From: an uncultured Christensenella sp.
GTDB lineage: Bacteria; Bacillota; Clostridia; Christensenellales; Borkfalkiaceae
DNA: 64,000 bases
Direction: 5' to 3'
NCBI GenBank assembly: GCA_910586065.1
Contig: CAJUGI010000001.1
Coordinates: 558,001 to 622,000, forward strand
Below the pieces are notes generated by a model, which was not told the origin of the DNA, did not search any database, and saw only the letters and a list, made by a program, of their open reading frames with translations. Positions within the stretch are counted from its first letter, which is position 1. Each line of letters begins with the position of its first letter. Of this stretch, positions 8,396 to 17,272 are shown piece after piece. Position numbers and translations under genes: made by a program.

Positions 8396-8432
8396 TTCAT
8401 TTTTAATATTATTTAAAAAATTTACTTAGACA

Positions 8433-9362
8433 ATGATAAATAGTGAATTAGAAAAGACAGCCGTAAAAACTTCGGTTGTTACAATAACAATGAATACCGC
8501 GCTTACTCTTTTTAAGTTGTTTGCGGGAATTTTCGGCGCGTCTTACGCTTTGATTTCTGATGCGGTACATTCTGCTTCGGACGTTTTTTCAACGGTTATT
8601 GTCTTAATAGGCGTAAAAATTTCCGGTAAGTCAGCCGATAAAAAGCACCCGTTCGGGCATGAACGATTTGAGTGCGTGGCCGCAATTATTTTGTCGGTAG
8701 TGCTTTTGATTACAGGAGCGGGTATCGGGTATACCGGAGTTATGAGTCTTATTACAGGAGCTTATAACGACTTCTCGGAACCTAAAGTGATTGCGCTTGT
8801 TGCTGCCGCTATTTCAATCGTTGTTAAAGAAGCAATGTTTTGGTACACAATTATTGCCGCTAAAAAGGTAAATTCTTCAGCATTGAAGGCGGATGCGTGG
8901 CACCACCGTTCAGATGCGCTGTCTTCTATCGGTAGTCTGATTGGCGTTATCGGAGGAATGTGCGGCGTGCCTATTCTGGATTCAATCGCTTGCCTTGTTA
9001 TCTGCTTGTTTATTATTAAAGCGGCAATTCAGATTTTCTTCGACGCGATTAAAAAGATGACTGATGAATCCTGCGATGAAAAGACACAGAATGAAATAAG
9101 CGAATTTATAAAATCATGCGACGGAGTTATTAACCTCGACAGTCTTATGACGAGATTATTCGGCAACAGAATTTATGTAATTGCTGAAATCGCGTGTGTT
9201 CCGGATTTACCGCTATATAAGGCTCACGAAATTGCTGAAAATGTTCACGAAGGAATCGAAAAGCAATTTCCTCTTGTAAAACATGTTACAGTGCATGTAA
9301 ATCCTTATATAAAAACTGAAATTGAAGAGAGCGAAAACAACGAAAAAACAAGCGCTAAATAA
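8433..9362 (+). CDS. Cation diffusion facilitator family metal efflux protein
   Basis: A 309-residue CDF transporter that exports divalent cations (Zn, Fe or Mn type not decidable) using the proton gradient. Six membrane segments occupy about residues 10-210. Metal-site motifs are DAVHSASD in the second segment and DAWHHRSD in the fifth, that is, His-x3-Asp in both. A cytoplasmic domain of about 90 residues follows. The ATG has no obvious ribosome site, so the start is less certain. A strong terminator follows immediately. It is the last rightward gene before the strand switch of the window. Confidence 0.92.
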   Translation: MINSELEKTAVKTSVVTITMNTALTLFKLFAGIFGASYALISDAVHSASDVFSTVIVLIGVKISGKSADKKHPFGHERFECVAAIILSVVLLITGAGIGYTGVMSLITGAYNDFSEPKVIALVAAAISIVVKEAMFWYTIIAAKKVNSSALKADAWHHRSDALSSIGSLIGVIGGMCGVPILDSIACLVICLFIIKAAIQIFFDAIKKMTDESCDEKTQNEISEFIKSCDGVINLDSLMTRLFGNRIYVIAEIACVPDLPLYKAHEIAENVHEGIEKQFPLVKHVTVHVNPYIKTEIEESENNEKTSAK

Positions 9363-9393
9363 AAAACAGGAGCAATTTGCTCCTGTTTTTTAT
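9362..9393. terminator. Terminator after the CDF gene
   Basis: A 13-bp stem (AAAAACAGGAGCA / TGCTCCTGTTTTT) with an ATT loop and a T tail starts at the CDF stop codon. The A run on its left also makes it usable by the converging minus-strand gene. Confidence 0.88.
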
Positions 9394-9409
9394 TATTTAA
9401 ATTCTGAAA

Positions 9410-9757
9410 TTATTTTTTTCTTCTTGCAATTGCGATTCTGATATATTTTTTGGGGGCTTCCAATGTTTCCGCTGTTTCTTCTTCTTCAACCGATAACTCT
9501 TCTTCGGTTGCGGCGATTTCAAGCTCCATACCTTCGGACTGTTTCATTTTTACATAAGCCACGGCGCATGGATATTTGATATGTTTTTCACATAATTCGC
9601 AAAATGGCGCGTATTCACCGCATAAATCGCGCTTAAATATTTCACTGTGCTTGTATTTATCAACATCAATTATCTGCTGTATTTCTCTCAGGTTGTCTAT
9701 ATTAAGATGCGCGGGCATTTCGCTCAAAAGTTTTAAAGGCGCTTCACTGTTCCACAT
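9410..9757 (-). CDS. Hypothetical protein, Cys-containing, acidic tail
   Basis: A 115-residue protein I do not recognise. Residues 1-70 look globular and contain four cysteines (CGEYAPFCELC and YPC), a possible metal site. About residues 75-102 are strongly acidic (runs of Glu), and the end is basic (YIRIAIARRKK). It has its own good promoter and an AAGGAG ribosome site, so it is very likely expressed. It is the first gene of the leftward block, convergent with the CDF gene. Confidence 0.75.
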   Translation of the reverse strand: MWNSEAPLKLLSEMPAHLNIDNLREIQQIIDVDKYKHSEIFKRDLCGEYAPFCELCEKHIKYPCAVAYVKMKQSEGMELEIAATEEELSVEEEETAETLEAPKKYIRIAIARRKK

Positions 9758-9792
9758 ATAATTCTCCTTATCCTTTTAAGTAAGTTAAAAAC

Positions 9793-9821
9793 ATTATACA
9801 ATAATAAATTATAATTTACAA
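9793..9821 (-). promoter_or_regulatory. Promoter of the 115-residue hypothetical gene
   Basis: TTGTAA (9821-9816), 17 bases, TATAAT (9798-9793) on the minus strand, about 35 bases before the ATG. Confidence 0.75.
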
Positions 9822-9830
9822 GTATTTAAA

Positions 9831-10754
9831 CTAAATTTCTTTCACTTCTAGAGATGAAAGTATTTCGTCAAATTTGTCTTTTGCAAATGAAATACTGTTT
9901 GGCGAAGTTACAGCCGCAGTTCCAGCCGCTACTCCACGACGAAGAATTTCTTGCAAAGAGCGCCCTTCTACCAGCGCTTGCGTTGCCGCCGCCACCATTC
10001 CGTCACCAGCGCCAACAGTGGAATTCATTGCTACATTTACACTCTTACTGTAATAATGCTTGTTACCGTCTGTAATTATTGCTCCCCGTTTTCCAAGAGA
10101 TAGCAGAACTGTTTTTGAGCCTCTATTTAAAAGTTCGTCGCATGCGGAGAGCATATCCGTTTTATTTTTGAGCGGTTTTTTTAGCGTTCTTTCAAGTTCG
10201 TCAAGGTTGGGTTTGACAAGGTCAACGCCTGTTTTTAACGCTTGAAACAATCTTTCACCTTCAGTGTCCACTATTTTTTTTACGTTCGGCGGAACGGCGT
10301 TTAAAATCCTCGCATAATAGTCGGGGGTCATTCCTTTTGCAAGACTTCCGGATATAACCACAGCCTCTGCGGTTTTTGAAATTTGCTTAACAAGATTAAC
10401 GAGTTCTTTCTGCTTTTCGGTACTTACTTCCGCGCTTATATCGTCAATTTCAGTCAGCATTGAGCGTCTGTCTACGAATTTATAGTTTTCTCTTACTCTA
10501 CCCTTATTCCAGACGAATTTATAAGGAACGCCTTCACGGTGCAATTCCTGTTCAAATTGATTACCGTTGTCTTCATACATAAAACCGGTGGCAAACGAAT
10601 CGGCGTTCAATCTTGCAAGCCCTATGGCAACGTTCAATGCTTTCCCCGTAAAAAAAATTCTTTTGCTGATTATTTTATGCGACATCCCTACAGTTAAAGA
10701 ATCAACTTCCATATTTATATCAACGCAGGGACTCAAACATACCGATAATATCAT
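9831..10754 (-). CDS. PfkB-family sugar-phosphate kinase (1-phosphofructokinase or tagatose-6-phosphate kinase type)
   Basis: A 307-residue ribokinase-fold enzyme of the FruK/LacC branch (start MILSVCLSPCVDINMEV). The anion-hole and catalytic base motif VGAGDGMVAA is present. The substrate-loop signature usually GGKGxNVA reads FTGKALNVA, so the substrate is uncertain. No PTS fructose transporter or DeoR regulator adjoins it, which argues against the standard fru operon. It lies downstream of pfkA, but a terminator separates the two, so expression would need readthrough or its own promoter. A GGAAAA ribosome site is 10 bases before ATG. Confidence 0.85.
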   Translation of the reverse strand: MILSVCLSPCVDINMEVDSLTVGMSHKIISKRIFFTGKALNVAIGLARLNADSFATGFMYEDNGNQFEQELHREGVPYKFVWNKGRVRENYKFVDRRSMLTEIDDISAEVSTEKQKELVNLVKQISKTAEAVVISGSLAKGMTPDYYARILNAVPPNVKKIVDTEGERLFQALKTGVDLVKPNLDELERTLKKPLKNKTDMLSACDELLNRGSKTVLLSLGKRGAIITDGNKHYYSKSVNVAMNSTVGAGDGMVAAATQALVEGRSLQEILRRGVAAGTAAVTSPNSISFAKDKFDEILSSLEVKEI

Positions 10755-10782
10755 CAGTCGGATTTTCCTTTATAATTTTATT

Positions 10783-10806
10783 AAAAAGGACCGCTTTATG
10801 CGGTCC
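10783..10806 (-). terminator. Terminator after pfkA
   Basis: On the minus strand GGACCGC-ATAAA-GCGGTCC is followed by TTTTT, directly after the pfkA stop codon. Confidence 0.88.
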
Positions 10807-10812
10807 CGAATA

Positions 10813-11775
10813 TTACATTGAAATCATCTGAAGAGTTTCATAAAGTTCATAATTAAACTTTTTCTTCATACTTACCGCTTCAATAATGTCCATATCAATT
10901 ATTTCATTTTTACGGATACCGACAACCCTGTTGCCAACGCCGTCGTTCAAAAGCCTTACAGCTTTATTACCAAACTGCGCGGCAAGCATTCTGTCGGCCA
11001 TTGAGGGCGAACCTCCGCGCTGAATATGTCCGATTGATGTGGGCCGTACGGAATATGTTGTAACGGATTGAAGCTGTTTTGCAAATTCGTCTGCAGTACA
11101 AACGCCCTCGGCAACAACAACAATGTTTGAATGTTTTCCGTTTGCACGGGAACGGTTTATTTTCATTACTATATCATCGAGGTCGAAAACAACCTCCGGA
11201 ACGACGATTATTTCGGCGCCGCTTGCAATGCCCGCATAGAGCGCAATATCGCCGCAACGTCTGCCCATTACTTCAACAACCGAAATTCTTTCATGCGAAG
11301 TCATAGTATCGCGCAATTTGTTGATTACGTCGATACAGGTATTAACAGCGGTATCAAACCCCAGCGTGTAATCGGTATATTCAAGGTCGTTGTCAATTGT
11401 GCCGGGAATTCCTATCGTGGGAACACCGTATTCTTCGGAAAGGCATTTTGCACCCCTGAAAGAACCGTCCCCGCCGATGACTACCAAGCCGTCAATGCCT
11501 CTTGCTTCAAGAGTTTTTACCGCCCGTTTCTGCCCTTCTTTTGTGAGCATTTCAAGACAGCGCGCTGTTCTGAGCTTTGTGCCGCCGCGCTGGACAATAT
11601 CAGAAACAGAACGCATCTCCATAGATATCATTTCGTCGTCAATTAATCCTTGATAGCCGCGTTCGATGCCGTAAACTTCCATTCCGAAATAGATTGCCGT
11701 ACGAACAACCGCACGAATACAAGCATTCATGCCGGGAGCATCGCCGCCACTGGTAAGTAAGCCTATTCTTTTCAT
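10813..11775 (-). CDS. pfkA: ATP-dependent 6-phosphofructokinase
   Basis: A 320-residue glycolytic enzyme making fructose-1,6-bisphosphate. Motifs: ATP site GGDAPGMN and GGDGSFRGA (the GGDGS form indicates ATP, not pyrophosphate), catalytic PGTIDND, and the substrate loop MGRRCGDIALYAG. It has a TCGGAGG ribosome site and its own promoter with TATAAT. dnaE-pfkA adjacency, here with a 145-base gap, is a conserved clostridial order. Confidence 0.96.
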   Translation of the reverse strand: MKRIGLLTSGGDAPGMNACIRAVVRTAIYFGMEVYGIERGYQGLIDDEMISMEMRSVSDIVQRGGTKLRTARCLEMLTKEGQKRAVKTLEARGIDGLVVIGGDGSFRGAKCLSEEYGVPTIGIPGTIDNDLEYTDYTLGFDTAVNTCIDVINKLRDTMTSHERISVVEVMGRRCGDIALYAGIASGAEIIVVPEVVFDLDDIVMKINRSRANGKHSNIVVVAEGVCTADEFAKQLQSVTTYSVRPTSIGHIQRGGSPSMADRMLAAQFGNKAVRLLNDGVGNRVVGIRKNEIIDMDIIEAVSMKKKFNYELYETLQMISM

Positions 11776-11852
11776 GAAAAAACCTCCGAATTACTCAATA
11801 TTTTCGGCAAGCCCCCTTATTGTGCCTCAAACATCGTTTTAATCCTTTTAAT

Positions 11853-11881
11853 ATTATAACAAACCAAAATTAAAATTACAA
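11853..11881 (-). promoter_or_regulatory. pfkA promoter
   Basis: TTGTAA (11881-11876), 17 bases, TATAAT (11858-11853) on the minus strand, giving a leader of roughly 70 bases before pfkA. Confidence 0.75.
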
Positions 11882-11920
11882 GAATTTTTATAAAGTTTTA
11901 TAAATGAACCTGATTTTTAT

Positions 11921-14900
11921 TTAATCAACGTATTTAACATCGCTCTGTTCAAGAAAGCTATACAATTCAGCTAAAAGACCTCTGCAATAATTTACGCCGA
12001 AGGGCATTCTATACCGTTTGTCGCCACGGACAATTTTACAAACGGTTTCTCCTTCATAATTTGCTAGCGTTGAAACAAGTTCGTCAAACAACGCGTCATC
12101 AAGCGCGCCGGCGTTTAACCATAATACACTCTCATCTTTTAACTGTGATGGTGCGGGCTTATTTTCGCCGGATTTTTTTGCCGTATCTATCTCGGTTAAA
12201 TCGTCTATTATACAGGAAAGCCCTTTTTCATTATCTACGTCAAGTTTTCCGGTTATTTTTACTATCTTATCGTTTCCTAAATGAGGCTTAACCTTTTCGT
12301 ATACTGCAGGGAAACATACGCATTCCAAACTTCCGTAAACATCTTCCAGGTTCAAAAACGCCATAAATGCGCCCGTGCGTTTAGTGGTGGTTCGCCGGTA
12401 AGAACTTATAATTCCCGCCATAGTTATACGCATTCCGTCTTGTATACGACTGAAAGTACGGTTACCGTCTTCATCTTCAATATAGTCATCTAAAAATGAA
12501 CAGTCAAAGGTACATTCGGGAAAAGCATTCAAGTATTTTTCAAACGGATGTCCGCTTACGTAAACGCCCAGAACTTCCTTTTCACGCGCAAGTTTTTCAT
12601 TCAGTTCCAATTCTGGAATGTCAGGGTATTTTACTTCGAGTTTGTCATCTTCGATAAAATCTCCGAAAAGACTCATCTGTGCACTGTTTTTTTGCTTATC
12701 TATAGCTTTTGCGCGCGTACATAAATCTTCATAAACTTCAGCAAGCTGTGAACGGAAAACGCCCATTTCATCAAAAGCGCCTGCATAAATAAGCCCTTCG
12801 ACAAGACGTAAATTCAAAACTCCCGAACAGCGGGAAACAAAGTCTGAAAAATCTTTAAAAAGTCCGTTCTTTTCCCGCTCGCTAATAACTGCGTCTATTA
12901 CCGCCTGCCCTACTCCTCTTAAAGCCGAGAGCCCGAAACGGACGCCGTCGTTTTCTACTTTAAACACTGTTCGGCTTTTGTTTATATCGGGAGGCAGAAC
13001 TTTGTAGCCTTTATCTTTTAAATAAAGGACGTATTTTGTAATCTCATCGATTTTATTTAATCGGTTGTTTAAAAGCGCGCAAATAAATTCTTTACAATAG
13101 TATTTCTTGAGCCAGGCAGTTTGATAGGCTAAAGTTGCATAAGCCGCGGCATGCGATTTGTTAAACGCATATGAAGCAAATCCTTCCATATCGCCGAAAA
13201 TTTTGTTGGCAACTTCCTCAGAAATGCCGTTATAAACGCAACCTACTATTTTACTACCGTTCGTGTCACTTACGCCGCCGTTAATAAACTTCTCTTTCTG
13301 CGCCATAAGTTTTTTCTTGTCTTTTTTACCCATTGCACGGCGCACAAGGTCAGCTTCACCAAGAGAAAATCCTGCAAGGTCTTGAAAAATCTGCATTACC
13401 TGTTCCTGATAGACGGGAATACCGTAAGTTACCTTTAAAATCTTTTCTTCCTGCGGGCAGTCAAAAGTTATCTGTTCCTGTCCGTGCTTTCTACGGCAGA
13501 ACGAATCGATAAACTGCATGGGGCCCGGACGGTAAAGCGAAACTCCTGCAATTAAATCTTCAAGGGTATCCGGACGGAGATTTTTCATGAACCTTTTCAT
13601 GCCTCCGGCTTCGAGCTGGAACACGCCGTCTGTATCACCTTCGGAAATCAGCGAATATGCGCCCGCATCGGCATAACCTATTTTATTGAAATCTACGTCG
13701 TAATCGTAATTTTCTTTGATATAGTCTACGCACTTTTTTATGTCGGTAAGCGTTACAAGAGCAAGGAAGTCCATTTTAAGCATTCCCAATGCTTCGATTT
13801 CCTTTGCAACAAACTGTGTGGTTATATCATCGCCGTTGCGCGATAGGGGCACGTTGTCTGCAATACGCTTTTGGCAAATAACTACGCCCGCCGCGTGCAT
13901 GCCAGTCTGTCGGGGCATACCTTCTATTTTGAGAGCCATATCTATAACACGGCGCAATGCGTCGTCTGTTTCGTAAATCTCACAAAATTCGTTATTGCGC
14001 GCTGCTTTTAATTCTGAATACTTGCTCTCTAAATCGGCTTTCTTATCTTCATCGGTTTCGGCATCCGCTTTGGCCTTCGCCACGGCAATTCTTCTGCCCA
14101 AAAGGTCGCCGATAGAAGTTTTGCCGTCCATTATTTTAGTCAGTCTGTCCGTCTCGGAATATGGTACACGCATTACTCTGCCTACGTCCTTTATGGAGTT
14201 TTTTGCAGCCATAGTGCCGAAAGTAACAATTTGACAAACGTTTTCCCTGCCGTATTTCTGTCTTACGTATTCAATAGTTTCTTCTCGTCTGTCTGTGCAA
14301 AAGTCGATATCGAAGTCAGGCATTGAAACGCGGTCAGGATTTAAGAATCTTTCAAAAAGAAGGTCGTATTGAAGGGGTTCAACGTCGGTTATTCCTATTG
14401 AATAAGCAACTATCGAACTTACGCCGGAACCTCTTCCAGGACCAACGGGAATCCCCTGTTCCTTTGACCAGTTTATGAAATCCCAAACAACGAGATAATA
14501 ATCTGCGTACCCCATACCGCAAATTATGCCCAGTTCATACTGAGCTCTGTCAAGTTCTTTTTGTCCCAATTTTTCGCCGTAGCGTTTCTTTAAGCCCTCG
14601 TCCGTCAGTTTTCTTAAATACTGTTCGGAAGTAAGTCCGTCCGGGGAAGAATATTCGGGAATCAGTGAATTGTCTCTTATTGGATAACCTTTTTTATCAA
14701 GGTTGAATGCAGGTTCGGTTACCTTGTCTGCAATAACGCGCGTATTCGAAATAGCCTGAGGTAAATTGGGAAAAAGCGCCGCCATTTCATCGCCCGTTTT
14801 GAAATAGAATTCATTTGTCGAAAATTTCATTCTCTTCGGGTCGTCTAACTGCTTTTTCATCTGTATGCACATCAGTACGTCCTGCATTTCGGCGTCTTCT

Positions 14901-15520
14901 TTATTCAAGTAGTGCACGTCGTTTGTTGCAACAAGCTGTGCTCCGATATCATTTGCCAATTGAACAAGGTGCGGCAGAATTTGTTTTTCTTCAGGTATAC
15001 CGTGGTCCTGAATCTCTATGTAAAAATCCTCGCCGAAAATGCTCTGAAGGTTTAAAGCAAGCTCTTTTGCACCGTCATAATCGCCCGCCATAAGTCTTCT
15101 GGGAATTCCTCCGGCAAGACATGCGGAAAGACATATTACGCCTTCGGAATGTTCTCTCAAAACACTGTAATCAATTTTGGGCTTATAATAAAATCCGTCA
15201 ACGAACGCCATTGAGTCAAGCTGAACGAGATTTTTATAACCCGCTTTATTTTTTGCAAGTAAAATAAGGTGCTCGGCAGTATTGGAAGTTTTGTCATTCA
15301 TATTCTTCGTCAAGTAAAATTCACAGCCGATAATATATTTAATTCCGTTCTCCGCCGCTTTTTCGGCAAGCTGAAGCGCACCGTACATGTTTCCGTGGTC
15401 GGTAATACAAACAGTGTCGATACCATTACTTTTACAATAACTTATCAAATTACCTATTTTACAGGCGCCGTCCAACAGCGAATACTCTGTATGAAGATGC
15501 AAATGTATAAAGTCTGTCAT
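11921..15520 (-). CDS. dnaE: DNA polymerase III alpha subunit (DnaE type)
   Basis: A 1199-residue replicative-family polymerase. In order: PHP domain (FIHLHLHTEYSLLDGACK, CITDHGNMYG) in the first 200 residues; the catalytic aspartates in MPDFDIDFCTDRREE near residue 395; helix-hairpin-helix and beta-binding region; an OB fold near the C-terminus (MRITMAGIISSYRRTT). In Firmicutes DnaE works beside PolC, extending primers. A GGATAATAAA ribosome site precedes the ATG. It lies 17 bases after whiA and so belongs to the murB-PHP-whiA operon. Confidence 0.95.
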   Translation of the reverse strand: MTDFIHLHLHTEYSLLDGACKIGNLISYCKSNGIDTVCITDHGNMYGALQLAEKAAENGIKYIIGCEFYLTKNMNDKTSNTAEHLILLAKNKAGYKNLVQLDSMAFVDGFYYKPKIDYSVLREHSEGVICLSACLAGGIPRRLMAGDYDGAKELALNLQSIFGEDFYIEIQDHGIPEEKQILPHLVQLANDIGAQLVATNDVHYLNKEDAEMQDVLMCIQMKKQLDDPKRMKFSTNEFYFKTGDEMAALFPNLPQAISNTRVIADKVTEPAFNLDKKGYPIRDNSLIPEYSSPDGLTSEQYLRKLTDEGLKKRYGEKLGQKELDRAQYELGIICGMGYADYYLVVWDFINWSKEQGIPVGPGRGSGVSSIVAYSIGITDVEPLQYDLLFERFLNPDRVSMPDFDIDFCTDRREETIEYVRQKYGRENVCQIVTFGTMAAKNSIKDVGRVMRVPYSETDRLTKIMDGKTSIGDLLGRRIAVAKAKADAETDEDKKADLESKYSELKAARNNEFCEIYETDDALRRVIDMALKIEGMPRQTGMHAAGVVICQKRIADNVPLSRNGDDITTQFVAKEIEALGMLKMDFLALVTLTDIKKCVDYIKENYDYDVDFNKIGYADAGAYSLISEGDTDGVFQLEAGGMKRFMKNLRPDTLEDLIAGVSLYRPGPMQFIDSFCRRKHGQEQITFDCPQEEKILKVTYGIPVYQEQVMQIFQDLAGFSLGEADLVRRAMGKKDKKKLMAQKEKFINGGVSDTNGSKIVGCVYNGISEEVANKIFGDMEGFASYAFNKSHAAAYATLAYQTAWLKKYYCKEFICALLNNRLNKIDEITKYVLYLKDKGYKVLPPDINKSRTVFKVENDGVRFGLSALRGVGQAVIDAVISEREKNGLFKDFSDFVSRCSGVLNLRLVEGLIYAGAFDEMGVFRSQLAEVYEDLCTRAKAIDKQKNSAQMSLFGDFIEDDKLEVKYPDIPELELNEKLAREKEVLGVYVSGHPFEKYLNAFPECTFDCSFLDDYIEDEDGNRTFSRIQDGMRITMAGIISSYRRTTTKRTGAFMAFLNLEDVYGSLECVCFPAVYEKVKPHLGNDKIVKITGKLDVDNEKGLSCIIDDLTEIDTAKKSGENKPAPSQLKDESVLWLNAGALDDALFDELVSTLANYEGETVCKIVRGDKRYRMPFGVNYCRGLLAELYSFLEQSDVKYVD

Positions 15521-15537
15521 TTTATTATCCTTTGTTC

Positions 15538-16494
15538 TTAATCCCGTCCGAGAGATTGTGCAATTTCTATAATTTTTCTGATTCTATGGTTTAAACAGCT
15601 TTTTGAAATTGATAGCCGCCCTGCAAGTTCCTGCATAGATGCATTTTTATCGGCAAGCCTGCATTCGGCAACATCGAAAAGCGGTTTTTCAAGACTTTGC
15701 AGCCCCACGGTCTGGGCTATTATCTCCAACGCTCGAACCTGCTTTACGGACGCCGTAACTGTTTTATCAATATTTGAAATGGAACAATTATTCACGCGGT
15801 TTGCGTTATTTTGTTTATCTTTATGTTCAACGATTTTATTGAGTCTTTCAAGACTCTTTTCACAAGACATAACGCTTAAAATATCAGAGATTACTTCTTT
15901 ACTCTTAACATAAACTACTGCCGAATCCTTACGCGAAACAAGTTTGGCAAGAATTTCGAAATCACATAAAATGTCGCAAAAATCAGTTGCGGTTATTTTA
16001 TTCGAAAAAACGATTTCGAAATGATAACCGGTCCGGCTGTAAGTACCTTCTTCCGGCAACGTACAACTCCCGCCGCCCAAAAAGGCCCCCTCAATATAAG
16101 CGAGCTTATTATTTTGCTTAGAAATAAGCAACTCAGCTATGCCGAATGCGAGAAATTTTCCGTCTTTATCCTCGCCTACAATACCTAACTCTTTTAAAAG
16201 CGCGTCTGATTTATCACTTATACATTTGAACGCAAATTTATCTTTTCCGCTTAAAATATCGAATTTTGCTCCGTCCACAAATATGGCCAGTCCAAAATCG
16301 TTTTCCAGCATATCAATAAAAAACTCCGCAGTCCGCTCGTTTTCCGTAACGATTTCAAAGCCAAAATAGCCTTCTTTTGAAACTATACTTCCACTTGTTC
16401 TAATAAACGCCGACAGCATAGCAAGTCGCATTCCGCGGTCTTTTAAGGAATTTTGTGTAATTTCATTTTTGATTTCTTCAGTAAAATTCTGCAT
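15538..16494 (-). CDS. whiA: DNA-binding protein WhiA
   Basis: A 318-residue WhiA: an N-terminal LAGLIDADG-like domain (FIRTSGSIVSKEGYFGFEIVTENE) and a C-terminal helix-turn-helix (ASMQELAGRLSISKSCLNHRIRKI). NRVNNCSISNIDKTVTASVKQ is the conserved linker. In actinobacteria it controls sporulation; in Firmicutes it binds chromosome sites and affects cell division and segregation. It starts one base after the PHP gene ends. The usual upstream neighbours rapZ and yvcK are absent here. Confidence 0.95.
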   Translation of the reverse strand: MQNFTEEIKNEITQNSLKDRGMRLAMLSAFIRTSGSIVSKEGYFGFEIVTENERTAEFFIDMLENDFGLAIFVDGAKFDILSGKDKFAFKCISDKSDALLKELGIVGEDKDGKFLAFGIAELLISKQNNKLAYIEGAFLGGGSCTLPEEGTYSRTGYHFEIVFSNKITATDFCDILCDFEILAKLVSRKDSAVVYVKSKEVISDILSVMSCEKSLERLNKIVEHKDKQNNANRVNNCSISNIDKTVTASVKQVRALEIIAQTVGLQSLEKPLFDVAECRLADKNASMQELAGRLSISKSCLNHRIRKIIEIAQSLGRD

Positions 16495-16495
16495 C

Positions 16496-17272
16496 TTAAA
16501 AGTTTTTCTCTTTATATTCTTTAAATCTGAATTTCGGCAATTTTCCGTTGATATTTTCTATATGTTCCAACGGTATTTCGGCCTCCGACAAAATTTCTTC
16601 GGCCAGTTTTATATCCCCGACACGGTCGGGGGTATGCGCATCGGAATCGATTAAAAATTTTACACCTGTTGACGCCATAAGATTGAGTTCTTCAGCAGAA
16701 ACGTGTCGCTTTTTTGTGTTAATTTCAATATAAGTTCCATAATCGGCACAACACTTGGCAACTTCCTTTAAATCACAGTAACACTTGTAATTAATATGCG
16801 TCAAAATATCGATCGGATTATTTTTAATCGCATTAATATACGCCTTTGTAGTATTTGAAATAACTTTGTCTGACGGACGCTTTCCAAATTTGTAAGCTGT
16901 ATAATTTTCAAGCATAATATTGCGCAAATCTTTAAGACTTTTGTATTTCAATACTTCGTGAATGCCGCAAAGATAAATATCAAAATACTGAAGGTCAGAC
17001 TCCTTCATATCTGTATCACCGTCAACAGAAATAAGATTACTCTCCATTCCCATAAGAACTTTTACGCCGGTAAGCTTCTCGGCCTCTTCGATTTCTTTTC
17101 TTAAATCACCTAACAACTTACGTTTGAGTCCAAACAGCAAATGATTAAAGCCATGGTCAGTAATTCCAACTTCTTTCAATCCGGCTTTTTTTGCGGACAA
17201 AGCATTTTCATATACCGTTCCTTTTCCGTGAGAATAAGGCGTATGCGTATGATAATCAGCCATTAAAATCAT
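16496..17272 (-). CDS. PHP-domain metal-dependent phosphoesterase
   Basis: A 258-residue PHP protein, YcdX/histidinol-phosphatase-like. Metal ligands are visible in MADYHTHTPYSHG, ITDHGFNH, GMESNL, CGIHEV, ILTHIN and DSDAHTPDRVG. Substrate unknown; conserved next to murB in clostridia. I start at MILMADYHTH: the AGGAGA ribosome site is 6 bases before this ATG and lies inside the end of murB, with which the gene overlaps by 17 bases, so translation is probably coupled. Confidence 0.9.
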   Translation of the reverse strand: MILMADYHTHTPYSHGKGTVYENALSAKKAGLKEVGITDHGFNHLLFGLKRKLLGDLRKEIEEAEKLTGVKVLMGMESNLISVDGDTDMKESDLQYFDIYLCGIHEVLKYKSLKDLRNIMLENYTAYKFGKRPSDKVISNTTKAYINAIKNNPIDILTHINYKCYCDLKEVAKCCADYGTYIEINTKKRHVSAEELNLMASTGVKFLIDSDAHTPDRVGDIKLAEEILSEAEIPLEHIENINGKLPKFRFKEYKEKNF

